This document shows, one piece after another, positions 24,016 to 33,096 of a stretch of DNA of 64,000 bases (its first letter is position 1; each line of letters begins with the position of its first letter). The notes below the pieces were generated by a model, which saw nothing but the letters and a program-made list of their open reading frames with translations, was not told the origin of the DNA and did not search any database. Source of the DNA: Tautonia plasticadhaerens (GTDB taxonomy: Bacteria > Planctomycetota > Planctomycetia > Isosphaerales > Isosphaeraceae); contig NZ_CP036426.1 of the NCBI RefSeq assembly GCF_007752535.1, positions 2,666,001 through 2,730,000 of the forward strand. Reading direction: 5' to 3'. A program made the position numbers and the translations under genes.

Positions 24016-26213
24016 CACCAGCGCTCCGATCCGAAGATGGTGAAGGTCCGGCGTTCGGTCGCCTGCCACTCGATCGGCCAGCCCAGGCCGGCCAGTTCCA
24101 CCTGGGCCCGGGCGTCCCAGTAGAGGCCGTACCCGCCCGGCTCGACCAGGAACCGGAGGGAAGGCACCGGGGAGGCCGACGGCTCCCGCCTCCTCCTCGA
24201 CGAGAGGACCGCGCGGAGGGTCTGCACCAGCCTCCCGTCGTCCTTCGCGATCACCTCCTCGCCGATCTTGTAGCCCCCCGGGTGGATCGTCACTCCCTTC
24301 GGGCCGCAGGCGACGACCATCTCGATCCGGCGTCCCGCCCCCCCCGACCCCGAGCCCGCCCCCCCGGGCGGCCCGCCGGGGCCCGAGGCCGACGACCCGA
24401 CGGCCCCCGCCTCGCCGGCCTCACGCGGCGAGGAGCCGGCCCCGGCACCGGCCGCGGCCGCGGCGTCCGAGCCTCCCGCCCCCGACCCGCCGGGGATGTC
24501 CCCCGGACCGACCCCCGACGCCCCCAGCCGGGACGCCAGGCCCCCGACGACCCGACCCAGGCCGCCCGCCGGGATCGACTCCGGGCCGCCGTCGAGCCGG
24601 CCGAGGCCCGTCCCGCCGGTCGATCCCGGTCGACTGGTCCCGGGGGGCGTCGGCCCCCGATCTCCCGGGAGGGCAGGGGGGATCGACCCTGCCCCGGCAT
24701 CGCCGGCGAACCGAACCCGGTCCGGGGAGGCGGGTTCCCCAGGCCCGGGCGCCCCCCCGGGGATCCCGGACGGATCGCCGAACCGACCGGGGCCGTGGGG
24801 CGACGCCCCGGGCGCCGGATCGCCCCCGTCGAGGCCGGCTAGCCCACCGGCTCCCGGCCCGGCCGGTTCGTCGCCGATGTCGCGACCGACCGGCCCTCCC
24901 GGCGTCGGCGATCCCCGACCGGGTCCCCGGCCGGATTCGGAGGCCCGACCGCCCGACTCCCCGGCCATCGGCCCCAGGCCGGGCCGTCCTCCGAAGCCCG
25001 AGCCCGCCCCGGCCGCCGGGCCGAGGTCGGCCGGGAGCAGGTCGCCGAAGCTCCGCATCGCGTCGGGCATCTCGGACGGGGACGGCGGGCGGGGCGGGAA
25101 GGTGCCGCCGTCGGGATCGGCCCCCCCCTGGCCGATCGGCCCCCCGGGCCCGGGGGGACCGGCGCCGACGGGGTCGACCTCGGCCAGCAAGGCGGGGTCG
25201 GCCATCTGGGTCTCGAGCGAATCCCAGATCGTCGGGTCGTCCCAGTCGGGGTACTCGATCTCCCAGTCCTGGTCGACCAGCTCGTAGCCGTAGGGGACGC
25301 CGATCGCGTCCAGGGCGGACCGGGCCTCGTAGAAGGGGCGGATGCCGTCGGGGCGGACCACGAAGAGGACGTAGGGCTCGACCCGTTCCCCGCCCGGGGC
25401 CCCGCGGGCCTCCAGGATCGAGGCGAGTCGCCGGACCGCGCCGCCGAACGGGCTGGTCCGGCCGGAGAGGCCCATCAGCTCGACCATCGAGAACCGCATC
25501 CCGCCCGGCTCCATCGCGGCCGAGCCGTCCCGGCACTCCACCGGGATCGGCCTCCGCCAGGTGCCGCTCGGCCCCCGGTAGGGGAGGATCGCGTAGCCGG
25601 GCCGCTCGACCGCCTCCCGGCGCCCCTGCACCGCCCGGTCCCGCTGGCGTTCCAGCACGTCCCGCTCCAGGGCCGCCAACTGGCGCTCGGCCTCCAGCCG
25701 ATCGGCCTCGGCGGCCAGCGCCGCCCGCTCGCGGTCCGCCTCGCTCGCCCGGGAGAGCGTGAGGTCGATCAGCCCTCCCCGGGCCTCCAGCTCGCTGGCC
25801 AGCGAGCTGGCCCTCCGGATCTTCCGCCCGGCCTCGGCGGCCAGCGCCTCCCGCTCGGCCTCGATCCGTGCCAGCGCCTCGGCCGTCGGGTCCACCTCCG
25901 GCTCGATCGGCGCCAGCGGCTCAAGCCGGGGCATGGGGGCCGAGACGGGGGGAGCCGGCTCGGCCGGGATCTCGGCCTCGACCGGATCCCCGGCACTCGG
26001 CCCGGCCTCGGCCGGGGCCGCGACCACCACCGCATCGACGGTGACCGGCTCGGGGCCGACCCGGTGATACGCCGAGATCAGCAGGGCGCACGTCCCCGAC
26101 ACGGCGATCAGCATCGCGACCAGGCCGAGCACCTCCGCCGCCACGACCGCCCCGCCGCCTCGGCCGCCGCCGATCGCCGGGCCGGTCGCCTCCCTGGGGC
26201 CGTCGAGTGCCAT
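24015..26213 (-). CDS. Single-span membrane protein with coiled coil, Gly/Pro-rich linker and two copies of a conserved module
   Basis: This encodes 732 residues. The order is: a transmembrane segment (about 24-49), an acidic/Pro-rich stretch, a coiled coil (about 110-200), and a domain with CRDG and PYVLFVVRPDGIRPFYEARSALD (about 205-340). A 260-residue Gly/Pro/Asp-rich linker (about 360-620) follows. The C-terminal domain carries ACGPKGVTIHPGGYK and SLRFLVEPGGYGLYWDARAQVE. The module in the first domain, the C-terminal one and the one in the following gene look homologous. The linker may span the periplasm. The gene is coupled to the next gene by a TGATG overlap and lies 161 bp below the pseudokinase gene. 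Confidence 0.8.
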   Translation of the reverse strand: MALDGPREATGPAIGGGRGGGAVVAAEVLGLVAMLIAVSGTCALLISAYHRVGPEPVTVDAVVVAAPAEAGPSAGDPVEAEIPAEPAPPVSAPMPRLEPLAPIEPEVDPTAEALARIEAEREALAAEAGRKIRRASSLASELEARGGLIDLTLSRASEADRERAALAAEADRLEAERQLAALERDVLERQRDRAVQGRREAVERPGYAILPYRGPSGTWRRPIPVECRDGSAAMEPGGMRFSMVELMGLSGRTSPFGGAVRRLASILEARGAPGGERVEPYVLFVVRPDGIRPFYEARSALDAIGVPYGYELVDQDWEIEYPDWDDPTIWDSLETQMADPALLAEVDPVGAGPPGPGGPIGQGGADPDGGTFPPRPPSPSEMPDAMRSFGDLLPADLGPAAGAGSGFGGRPGLGPMAGESGGRASESGRGPGRGSPTPGGPVGRDIGDEPAGPGAGGLAGLDGGDPAPGASPHGPGRFGDPSGIPGGAPGPGEPASPDRVRFAGDAGAGSIPPALPGDRGPTPPGTSRPGSTGGTGLGRLDGGPESIPAGGLGRVVGGLASRLGASGVGPGDIPGGSGAGGSDAAAAAGAGAGSSPREAGEAGAVGSSASGPGGPPGGAGSGSGGAGRRIEMVVACGPKGVTIHPGGYKIGEEVIAKDDGRLVQTLRAVLSSRRRREPSASPVPSLRFLVEPGGYGLYWDARAQVELAGLGWPIEWQATERRTFTIFGSERW

Positions 26214-26374
26214 CTCCCCTCCCTCCTGATCCGACGCGAATCGCCGGCGGGACCGTCCTGTCCGCCTGTCGTCTCCATCGGAAGGCGGGGCAAGCTGGCT
26301 TTAGTGGAGGATGCGGGGTGGAGGGAGAATCTGCATCCTGCGGTGAAGCTGGGCGCTCTGGAAAATCTGCCCGA

Positions 26375-28537
26375 CTAGGAGAAGATTCCGACGCCCAGAT
26401 CGATTGCGAGCAGGACGATTACGGCCGCCGCGATCGAGCAGAGGGCGGCCCAGCGGCCCGGGAAGGCGGACGAGGCCAGCAGGATCAGGGCGGCGAGGCC
26501 CGCGCCGGGCCCCCGGAAGAGGCGTGAGACGGGCTCGGGGGCCCCCCGGACCCGGAGCGGCCGGGCCCCCTCGGCCTGGGCCTGGATCCGCTCGCGACGG
26601 GAGTCGAGCGCGGATCCGAGCGCTTCGAGGTCCCCGAGCTCATCGCTCGACCGGGCGATCTCGTAGAGCTGCGAGACGTCCTCGCCCCGGATCAGGCGGT
26701 TCTGGTGGGCCCAGGCGAGGAAGCCGACCAGCAGGGCCAGGCCCGCCAGCAGCCGGGCCCGGGGCCCGGTGATCGCGTCGACCAGCCGGAGGGCCCGGCG
26801 CTTGAGGCGATCGGCGGCCGATTCGGCCTCGGCATCGACCAGGACGTGCTCGGGATCCCGGACGGCGTCGAGCAGCCCGGCGGCGAGCGTGCCGCCGGGC
26901 ATCGGCGCCCCCGCCTCGAAGTCCCGGAGTCGGGAGAGCAGGGCGGGGGCGATCCGCCACGATCGCCGCCGGGCGGTCAGCTCGAAGACTCCCAGGGCGA
27001 TCAGCCGACGTTCCTCCAGCCTGGTCAGCAGCGCCCGGTCCCGCTCGTCCCTCCGGGCCCTCAATCGGGCGTCGATCGCGTCGATCGCCCGGCCCGACAG
27101 CCCGACCCTCGCGAGCCGTCCGGTGGCCGACACCCCCCGGCGGTTGAGGGCCTCGCGGTAGGCGTCGACGCCGAAGAGCTCGAGAAAGATCGGCCCCCAG
27201 CGCCCGCCGCCGTGGTCGACGGCGAAGGCCCGGACCCGGTCTTCGGCCAGGCCGTGGTGGCGGAGGTCCTTCAGCAGGGCGGCGGCTCGGTCGAGCGGCC
27301 CCCGGCGTTCGTCGTCGATCCAACGATCGAGGAACGCCTCCTGGAGCCCGGCCAGGGCCGCCGCCACCACCCCCAGCACGACCGACAGGCCGAGCAGCCC
27401 CGCCGCCTCCAGGCCGGCGATCGAGAGCACGACCGCCGCCCCGACCGTCGCCAGGTCCCTCGCCCGGCCCCCGAGCACGAGCCGGCGGGCCCGGTCGAAG
27501 ACCGGCCCCCCCCGGGCCAGGCCCCCGACCACGAACGAACACCCCGCCGTCATCGCCACCAGGCCGATCAGCCCGATCGCCAGGCTCGACAGCCCGAGCA
27601 GCGTCGCCAACGCCGCCAGGCCCGCCGTCCCCCCGTACGAGGCCCGCAGCACCGTCCGCTTCACCCGGGCCGTCGGGGCGTCGGCGAATTCGGAGGCACA
27701 CTCCCGGTACGCCTCCACCAGCTCCTCCCTCGGCAGGAAGGCGCCCGGCTTCGGCGCCCCCGCCAGGCGTTCCAGCTCTCCCACCGCCTCGACGATCGTC
27801 GCGTACCCCCCCGACCCCTCCGGGGTCATCAGGCGACGGATCAGGGCCGAGAAGGCCGACGGCACCCTCGGGTTGATCGACTCCGCCGGGGGAGACGCCC
27901 CCGGATCGCCCGAGGGGCCCGGCGGGGAGCCCGAGGCCAGCTCGAACAGCACCCGGCCCAGCGCGATCCGGTCCTCCCTCGCGGCGGAGGGGTCGGGCAA
28001 CCTCACCGGCCCGGCCGCGTCCGGGTCATCCTCCGCCGGGGGGGCGACCCGGCCCAGGCCGGTCAGCGTCACCCGCCCGTCCCCTCGGACGGACAGGAGG
28101 TCCGGGCGGAGGTCCCCGTGGATCAGCCCCAGCCCGTGCAGGGCCTCCAGCCCCCGGGCCGCCTGGAGCCCGATCGCCAGGGCCCGTCGGACCCCCGAGG
28201 GCCCCGGCCGACCCCCCTCCTCGTCGCCGACCACCGGGGGCCCTCCCGAGATCCGCTCGATGACGGCCAGGCGCCCCGAGTGGTCGGCCAGCCGGACGAC
28301 CTCCGCCAGGTTCGGGTGCCGGACCCGGGCCAGGGCGACCGCCTGCCGGGCGAGCCGCTCGGCCCGGACCGGGTCGTCGTCGACCCGGGCGGCGTCGACC
28401 CAGAGGGCCACGTCGTCCTCCTCCCCCGGCGACCACGCCCGGTAGGAGACGCCCGAGGCGTCCTGTCGGATCGGCCCGAGCACGAGCACCCCGGCCCGGG
28501 GCCTCGGGATCGGGGAGGGGATCGGGAGGCGGATCAT
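26375..28537 (-). CDS. Membrane protein with a degenerate Ser/Thr kinase domain (pseudokinase)
   Basis: This encodes 720 residues. Residues about 20-270 have a kinase-like layout, but the key residues are lost. The ATP-binding lysine position reads VALWV, the catalytic loop reads IHGDLRPDLLSV (Asp kept, HRD Arg replaced), and the metal-binding DFG reads TGLG. Four or more hydrophobic segments follow (about 310-400), then a helical soluble region (420-580) and two more spans near the C-terminus (about 600 and 690). It probably binds or scaffolds rather than phosphorylates. It lies directly upstream of the two coiled-coil membrane proteins in the same orientation, suggesting one envelope assembly. 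Confidence 0.85.
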   Translation of the reverse strand: MIRLPIPSPIPRPRAGVLVLGPIRQDASGVSYRAWSPGEEDDVALWVDAARVDDDPVRAERLARQAVALARVRHPNLAEVVRLADHSGRLAVIERISGGPPVVGDEEGGRPGPSGVRRALAIGLQAARGLEALHGLGLIHGDLRPDLLSVRGDGRVTLTGLGRVAPPAEDDPDAAGPVRLPDPSAAREDRIALGRVLFELASGSPPGPSGDPGASPPAESINPRVPSAFSALIRRLMTPEGSGGYATIVEAVGELERLAGAPKPGAFLPREELVEAYRECASEFADAPTARVKRTVLRASYGGTAGLAALATLLGLSSLAIGLIGLVAMTAGCSFVVGGLARGGPVFDRARRLVLGGRARDLATVGAAVVLSIAGLEAAGLLGLSVVLGVVAAALAGLQEAFLDRWIDDERRGPLDRAAALLKDLRHHGLAEDRVRAFAVDHGGGRWGPIFLELFGVDAYREALNRRGVSATGRLARVGLSGRAIDAIDARLRARRDERDRALLTRLEERRLIALGVFELTARRRSWRIAPALLSRLRDFEAGAPMPGGTLAAGLLDAVRDPEHVLVDAEAESAADRLKRRALRLVDAITGPRARLLAGLALLVGFLAWAHQNRLIRGEDVSQLYEIARSSDELGDLEALGSALDSRRERIQAQAEGARPLRVRGAPEPVSRLFRGPGAGLAALILLASSAFPGRWAALCSIAAAVIVLLAIDLGVGIFS

Positions 28538-28768
28538 GGGGCGCTCGGACCGGGTCGGGGGGGATCAGGGGCCGCCCCTCGATCGCCGGGCGTCGGCGAC
28601 CGAGACGACCACGCATCCTATCGCCCGACCCATCCCCGGGGGAGCGGCCCGGCCCGATCCCCGGGGAGGCGGCGGGGCCCCCGGGCCCGAGCATCGGGGC
28701 CGGGGGCCTCGGCCGGATCGCGTGGCGTCGGGTCGTCGAGGGCGGCCGGAGGGCCGCCCGGCCCGGGC

Positions 28769-29872
28769 TCAGTACTGGTCTGCGGAGACGACCTCCCCTC
28801 CGTTGCGGGTCCCCAGGGCCCACCAGATGTCCAGGTTGATGCTGTCCTTGACGAACCGGACCGAGCCGTCGCCCATCGCCACGTTCACCCCGCCCGGGTG
28901 GGCGCTGGAGGCGCCGACGACGAAGGCGTTGTCGGGCCAGCCGTTGACTTCCGACTGCCCGGTCCGGCAGCCGCCGAAGACGTCGTTGGGCGGCTGGATC
29001 GTGTTGAACATGGCGAAGGCCGAGGCGCCGTGCGACCAGCGCCAGCCCTTGAAGTCGTGGCGGCCGCCGTTGCCGTTGCGGAAGTCCTGGCGACAGGCCT
29101 CGACGGCCGCCAGCACGTCGACCTTGCTCTGGAAAGCATTGATCACGAACGGATTGCCGCCGGGGCTGGTGCCGGTGATGAGGAAGTTGCCCCGGTACGA
29201 CGAGCCGGGGGCGACCCCGTCGTAGTTGGTCCCCTGCTCGCCGGTGAGCCACTCGGCGAAGGCGATGGTGTTGCTGGTGCCGTCCCGCGCCGCCGCGATG
29301 TTGTACGACTTGCCGAAGGTGAACATCCCCGAGGAGTCCGCGGGGACGGCGTTCCTGGGCACGGGGACGGTCTGGGCCGGGTCGACCCAGCTCGACAGCG
29401 ACGTCGTGGTGGCGCCGTAGCTGGCGGCGTAGCTGTTGGTGTGCCGGGCGTCCGCGTTGGGGTCGGACGGGCAGAGGAAGCTGCTGATCAGCGAGAGGTA
29501 GACCGTCGGGCTATTGGCGCGCACCTCGTAGGGGGACCAGCTGAAGTTGGTGGCGGAGTAGAGCGGCTGCTGCTCCAGGTAGGGCAGCAGCTGGGCGTGG
29601 GCGCTGAAGCCGGTCCAGGGCCCGCCCCACTCCAGGCCGCCGCCGCCCTGCTGCGGGGCGTCGGTGATGCCCATCGGGAAGGCGTCGTTGGCGCTGTGGT
29701 AATTGTGCAACGCCAGGGCGATCTGCTTCAGGTTATTCGTGCATTGCGACCGCCTCGCCGCCTCCCGGGCGCTCTGCACGGCGGGCAGCAGCAGGGCGAT
29801 CAGCACGCCGATGATGGCGATCACCACGAGCAGCTCGATCAACGTGAATCCTCGATCGGCACGAGACCTCAT
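28769..29872 (-). CDS. DUF1559 prepilin-type protein, copy A
   Basis: This encodes 367 residues. AGGAGA precedes ATG 29872. The N-terminus [18 protein letters not shown] is a type IV prepilin-like cleavage/methylation signal. The DUF1559 pattern follows: [22 protein letters not shown], then FLCPSDPNA and the C-terminal [21 protein letters not shown] block. DUF1559 proteins are the most multiplied family of planctomycetes and are thought to be processed by a prepilin peptidase and displayed as pseudopilins. It follows the 65-residue lipoprotein gene (68 bp gap) and is closely related to copy B at 31415. Confidence 0.95.
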   Translation of the reverse strand: MRSRADRGFTLIELLVVIAIIGVLIALLLPAVQSAREAARRSQCTNNLKQIALALHNYHSANDAFPMGITDAPQQGGGGLEWGGPWTGFSAHAQLLPYLEQQPLYSATNFSWSPYEVRANSPTVYLSLISSFLCPSDPNADARHTNSYAASYGATTTSLSSWVDPAQTVPVPRNAVPADSSGMFTFGKSYNIAAARDGTSNTIAFAEWLTGEQGTNYDGVAPGSSYRGNFLITGTSPGGNPFVINAFQSKVDVLAAVEACRQDFRNGNGGRHDFKGWRWSHGASAFAMFNTIQPPNDVFGGCRTGQSEVNGWPDNAFVVGASSAHPGGVNVAMGDGSVRFVKDSINLDIWWALGTRNGGEVVSADQY

Positions 29873-29940
29873 CGGGGGCGTCTCCTGTGCGGGGAAGGGG
29901 GTCAGGGCGGGGCCGGCTCCGGCCCCGAGGTCAGGCGTCC

Positions 29941-30138
29941 TCATTGGCCCCCCCGGTACTGCTTCGAGTACTGCTCGGCGTAGTTCTGGGTGACCTGATC
30001 GAGGTGCTGGTCCATCTCCTCGGTCTGGACCGCCTGGTCCCCCTCGCCGCCGTCCCCGCAGCCCGCCAGCGGCGCGGCCAGGGCCAGGGCCGAGGCGAGG
30101 GCGAGTCCCTTCGCGACGAACGGCCTCAAATCAAACAT
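29941..30138 (-). CDS. Small lipoprotein preceding DUF1559, copy A
   Basis: This encodes 65 residues. AAGGAG lies 7 nt before ATG 30138. A hydrophobic signal ends in the lipobox LAGC (Cys about 27), followed by [18 protein letters not shown] and a Gln/Tyr-rich tail [13 protein letters not shown]. Copy B (32595) has the same length and the same QAVQTEEM core. It is probably anchored by lipid in the envelope. It sits just ahead of DUF1559 in both copies, so the two genes form a functional pair. Confidence 0.85.
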   Translation of the reverse strand: MFDLRPFVAKGLALASALALAAPLAGCGDGGEGDQAVQTEEMDQHLDQVTQNYAEQYSKQYRGGQ

Positions 30139-30468
30139 TTCCGACTCCTTTGATGGAATCCTCGTCCCCCCCCTCGACGGCACGTCTCGCGGGACGCGAG
30201 GGCCGGGCGACCTGGAGTGATCAAGAATCGTCGAACGACCCGGGGACCAGGACATGAAGACGGGAGTGTGCAGGGTAGAACCGCTGGGGTGCCGACGCAA
30301 CGGTGCCGCAAACCATGCGCCGACCCGACGCCGGGGGGGCCGGGACGCGGACGAGCCTCCCCGTTCCGCGCCGGGCCGGGCGCTGATACGCTCGGGGTCG
30401 CGGGGCCTTCGAGGCGCCCCGATTCGGCTCCACCGCCGGGGGCCCCAGACGCGCCGGGGAATCAAGCC
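30139..30468. other. Divergent intergenic region, lipoprotein A versus the membrane protein at 30469
   Basis: These 330 bp without a supported gene must hold the promoters for both directions. I did not find a counterpart of the clear -35/-10 pair that precedes copy B. Confidence 0.4.
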
Positions 30469-31266
30469 ATGAACGCATCAGATCGCGATCGCGATGACGG
30501 ACTCTCCCTCCCCCCCGCCCGGCCCGCCGACGGGCCGGACCGATCCCGACGGGTCTGGTCGCTCGCGCTGGGTGCGGGGCTGGTCGGGGGGCTGATCGCC
30601 TGGGCGGCCGGCGAGGCGGCCATCGCCGCCGTGAAGCCGGAGACGGAGATGCTCAGCGCCATGGGGGTCATGATGGAGACGGTCAGCCGAAAGGGGGAGA
30701 TCGAGGCGAACGCGACGAAGTCGCACCTGTCCTCCGGCGTGCTCGGCGGCGCGCTCGGGCTCTGCCTGGGGCTGGGGGGCGGGCTGGCCCGGCGGTCGGC
30801 CCGGCAGGGGGCGATCGCCGGTGCGGTCGGGCTGGTCGTCGGCGGGGCCGTGGGCACGGCCGGGTCGATGGCCCTGGCGCCGGTCTACCAGGCGCACCGG
30901 GACGCCGAGCCGCTCTCCACGGACCTCACCGTGCCGATGCTCGTCCACGGCGGCATCTGGACCCTCGTCGGCGCCGCCGGCGGGCTGGCCTTCGGGCTGG
31001 GCCTGGGGGCGGGCAGGGGGGACCTCGTCGCCGCCGTCGTCGGCGGGCTGATCGGCGCGGCCCTCGGCACGCTCGCCTTCGAGGCCCTCGGCGCCGCCGC
31101 CTTCCCCCTGGACAAGACGCACATGCCGGTCTCGGCCTCCGGCACCTCCCGGCTCGCCTCCCGGATGACGGTCGCCCTGCTGGCCGCCGCCGGCATCGGG
31201 GCGATGCTCACCCGGGAGCCTTCGAGGCGACGGCGGCCCGAACCCGGGCCCTCGCCCGCCCCCTGA
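30469..31266 (+). CDS. Glycine-rich polytopic membrane protein of unknown function
   Basis: This encodes 265 residues. ATG 30469 begins a hydrophilic Asp/Arg-rich head (about 30 residues). Six or so Gly/Ala-rich membrane segments follow, for example 'LALGAGLVGGLIAWAAGEAAI' and 'VGGLIGAALGTLAFEALGA'. A soluble loop after the first span contains MMETVSRKGEIEANATKSHL. It sits between the two lipoprotein/DUF1559 pairs on the opposite strand. No family was recognised. Confidence 0.7.
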   Translation: MNASDRDRDDGLSLPPARPADGPDRSRRVWSLALGAGLVGGLIAWAAGEAAIAAVKPETEMLSAMGVMMETVSRKGEIEANATKSHLSSGVLGGALGLCLGLGGGLARRSARQGAIAGAVGLVVGGAVGTAGSMALAPVYQAHRDAEPLSTDLTVPMLVHGGIWTLVGAAGGLAFGLGLGAGRGDLVAAVVGGLIGAALGTLAFEALGAAAFPLDKTHMPVSASGTSRLASRMTVALLAAAGIGAMLTREPSRRRRPEPGPSPAP

Positions 31267-31335
31267 ACTCGCGCCCGGGCGCGCCGGGCCTCGGGACGCT
31301 TCGACTTCCCACCCGAGGCCCCTCGGACGACGGCA

Positions 31336-31368
31336 ATGCCCCCGGCGGCCTCGGGCCCCCGGGGGCAT
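31336..31368. terminator. Hairpin between convergent genes
   Basis: ATGCCCCCGG and CCGGGGGCAT form a perfect 10-bp stem between the stop of the rightward membrane protein (31266) and the stop of leftward DUF1559 copy B (31415). It has no T-run. The stop function is inferred from its place. Confidence 0.5.
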
Positions 31369-31414
31369 CCGTCGGTCCGACCGACCCGGCGACGGGTCGG
31401 CGGAGGAGACGCGA

Positions 31415-32506
31415 TCAGTACTGGTCGGCGCTGAGGACCTCGCCGCCATTGCGGGTCCCCAGGGCCCACCAGACGTCCAGGTTCACGGTGTCCTTGATGA
31501 ACCGGACCGAGCCGTCGCCGAAGCCGACGTTCACCCCCCCCGGGTGGGCGCTGGAGGCGCCGACGGTGAAGGCGTGGTCCGGCCAGCCGTCCTGCCGGGG
31601 ATCATCCCGGCAGCCGCCGAAGGTGTCGTTGGGCGGCTGGATCGTGTTGAAGAGGCCGAAGACCGTGGCCCCGTGCGACCACCGCCAGCCCCGGAAATCG
31701 TGGATCCCCGCGGTGGCGGTCTTGAAGGCCTGCCGGCAGATCTCGACCCCTTCTCGGACGGCGACCTTGTTGGTGAAGGCGTTGATCTGAACCGCCCCGT
31801 CGGGCAGGGGCACGTCCTGGATCAGGAAGTTGCCCCGGTACTTCGCCCCGGGGTTCACCGCGTCGTAGTTGGCCCCCTGCTCGCCGGTGAGCCACTCGGC
31901 GAAGGCGATGGTGTTGCTGGTGCCGTCCCGGGCCGCCGCGATGTTGTACGACTTGCCGAAGGTGAACATCCCCGAGGAGTCCGCGGGGATCTGGACGTTG
32001 ACGGAGTTAGCCGGGACGTTGTTGTTCCAGTTGTAGAGGTTGGTCGTGGTGGCGCCGTAGCTGGCGGCGTAGCTGTTGGTGTGCCTCCGGTCGGCGTTCG
32101 GGTCCGAGGGGCAGAGGAAGACGCTGACCATCGCCTGGTAGACCGTCGGGCTGTTGGGGGGCTCGAAGCAGGCCCACTCGAAGTTGGTCGAGGCGTAGAG
32201 CTGATTCTGCTCCAGGAAGGGCATCAGCTGGGCATGGGGGCTGAAGCCGCTCCAGGGGCCGCCGTAGTCGAGGGCGCCCCCCTGGGGCGTCTGGGTGATG
32301 CCGATCGGGAACGAGTCATGGGTCGAATGGTAGTTGTGCAGGCCCAGGGCGATCTGCTTCAGGTTATTCGTGCACTGCGACCGCCTCGCCGCCTCCCGGG
32401 CGCTCTGCACCGCGGGCAGCAGCAGGGCGATCAGCACGCCGATGATGGCGATGACCACGAGCAGCTCGATCAGCGTGAACCCGCGACTCGTGCGGTGACG
32501 TCTCAT
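31415..32506 (-). CDS. DUF1559 prepilin-type protein, copy B
   Basis: This encodes 363 residues. GAGAGGAG precedes ATG 32506. It has the same prepilin signal ([19 protein letters not shown]) and DUF1559 body as copy A, with near-identical stretches such as [29 protein letters not shown] and EVLSADQY at the end. Differences concentrate in surface-like loops (LYNWNNNVPANSVNVQIP). Together with its lipoprotein it is a tandem duplicate of the 28.8-30.1 kb pair. Confidence 0.95.
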   Translation of the reverse strand: MRRHRTSRGFTLIELLVVIAIIGVLIALLLPAVQSAREAARRSQCTNNLKQIALGLHNYHSTHDSFPIGITQTPQGGALDYGGPWSGFSPHAQLMPFLEQNQLYASTNFEWACFEPPNSPTVYQAMVSVFLCPSDPNADRRHTNSYAASYGATTTNLYNWNNNVPANSVNVQIPADSSGMFTFGKSYNIAAARDGTSNTIAFAEWLTGEQGANYDAVNPGAKYRGNFLIQDVPLPDGAVQINAFTNKVAVREGVEICRQAFKTATAGIHDFRGWRWSHGATVFGLFNTIQPPNDTFGGCRDDPRQDGWPDHAFTVGASSAHPGGVNVGFGDGSVRFIKDTVNLDVWWALGTRNGGEVLSADQY

Positions 32507-32594
32507 CCCATTGCTCCTCTCTCGTTGGGATCGATCTCGGGACTCTCCTCGGACATCGGCAGGTCGGGCCGCCCCCCCTCGGGGACGGCCCCGA

Positions 32595-32792
32595 TCACTG
32601 CCCCTTCTTGCTGTACTGCTCGGCATACTGCTGGCCGTAGTTGCCGGTGACCTCCTGGAGATGCTGGTTCATCTCCTCGGTCTGAACGGCCTGGCCGTCG
32701 TCGTCGCCCCCGCAGCCGACGACCGCCGGCGACAGGCCCAGGGCCACGATCAGCGCATGCACGCGCGACGGCCCGAATCGCATCCAGATCAT
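32595..32792 (-). CDS. Small lipoprotein preceding DUF1559, copy B
   Basis: This encodes 65 residues, the same as copy A. The start ATG 32792 is preferred over 32807 because GAGGGAG lies 6 nt upstream and it gives equal length to its paralogue. The signal peptide ends at AVVGC (lipobox). The core [24 protein letters not shown] follows the copy A pattern and the tail ends in SKKGQ. A promoter-like element lies about 260 nt upstream. Confidence 0.85.
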   Translation of the reverse strand: MIWMRFGPSRVHALIVALGLSPAVVGCGGDDDGQAVQTEEMNQHLQEVTGNYGQQYAEQYSKKGQ

Positions 32793-33058
32793 GCGAAACT
32801 CCCTCATCGTTGCACGGATTCGCCCGTCGGGGAGGGCCTCGGGCGTGGCCGGCCCCGCACCCCGGGCCAGGGCCGGGGGCCGACCAATGTCGGCACCCCG
32901 GCGTCCGCCCCGACGCGCGCAGCCACGACCGCCGAACGTCCCCGAAGGACCTTCGACGACTCTTGGTCCCCGCCGCCTCGCCGGCGGCGTCCGGAATCGG
33001 AACGCGAACTCGACGCACGGAAGAATGGAGGGCCCCGGCATGCGGGTGCCCGCATCCT

Positions 33059-33087
33059 TCTATACGGGAGTCACGTCCCGATTGCAA
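33059..33087 (-). promoter_or_regulatory. Sigma-70-type promoter for lipoprotein/DUF1559 copy B
   Basis: On the minus strand TTGCAA is followed after exactly 17 bp by TATAGA, close to the sigma-70 consensus and striking in such GC-rich DNA. An ATGCGGG/CCCGCAT hairpin lies at the expected start of the transcript (33040-33055). It begins 10 bp after the stop of the 990-residue gene and points at the lipoprotein start. Confidence 0.5.
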
Positions 33088-33096
33088 GGGGATGGG

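Noticed and set aside
26705-29983. 1092-residue plus-strand open frame
   Set aside because: It spans the pseudokinase and DUF1559 genes on the other strand and has no signal, motif or ribosome site.
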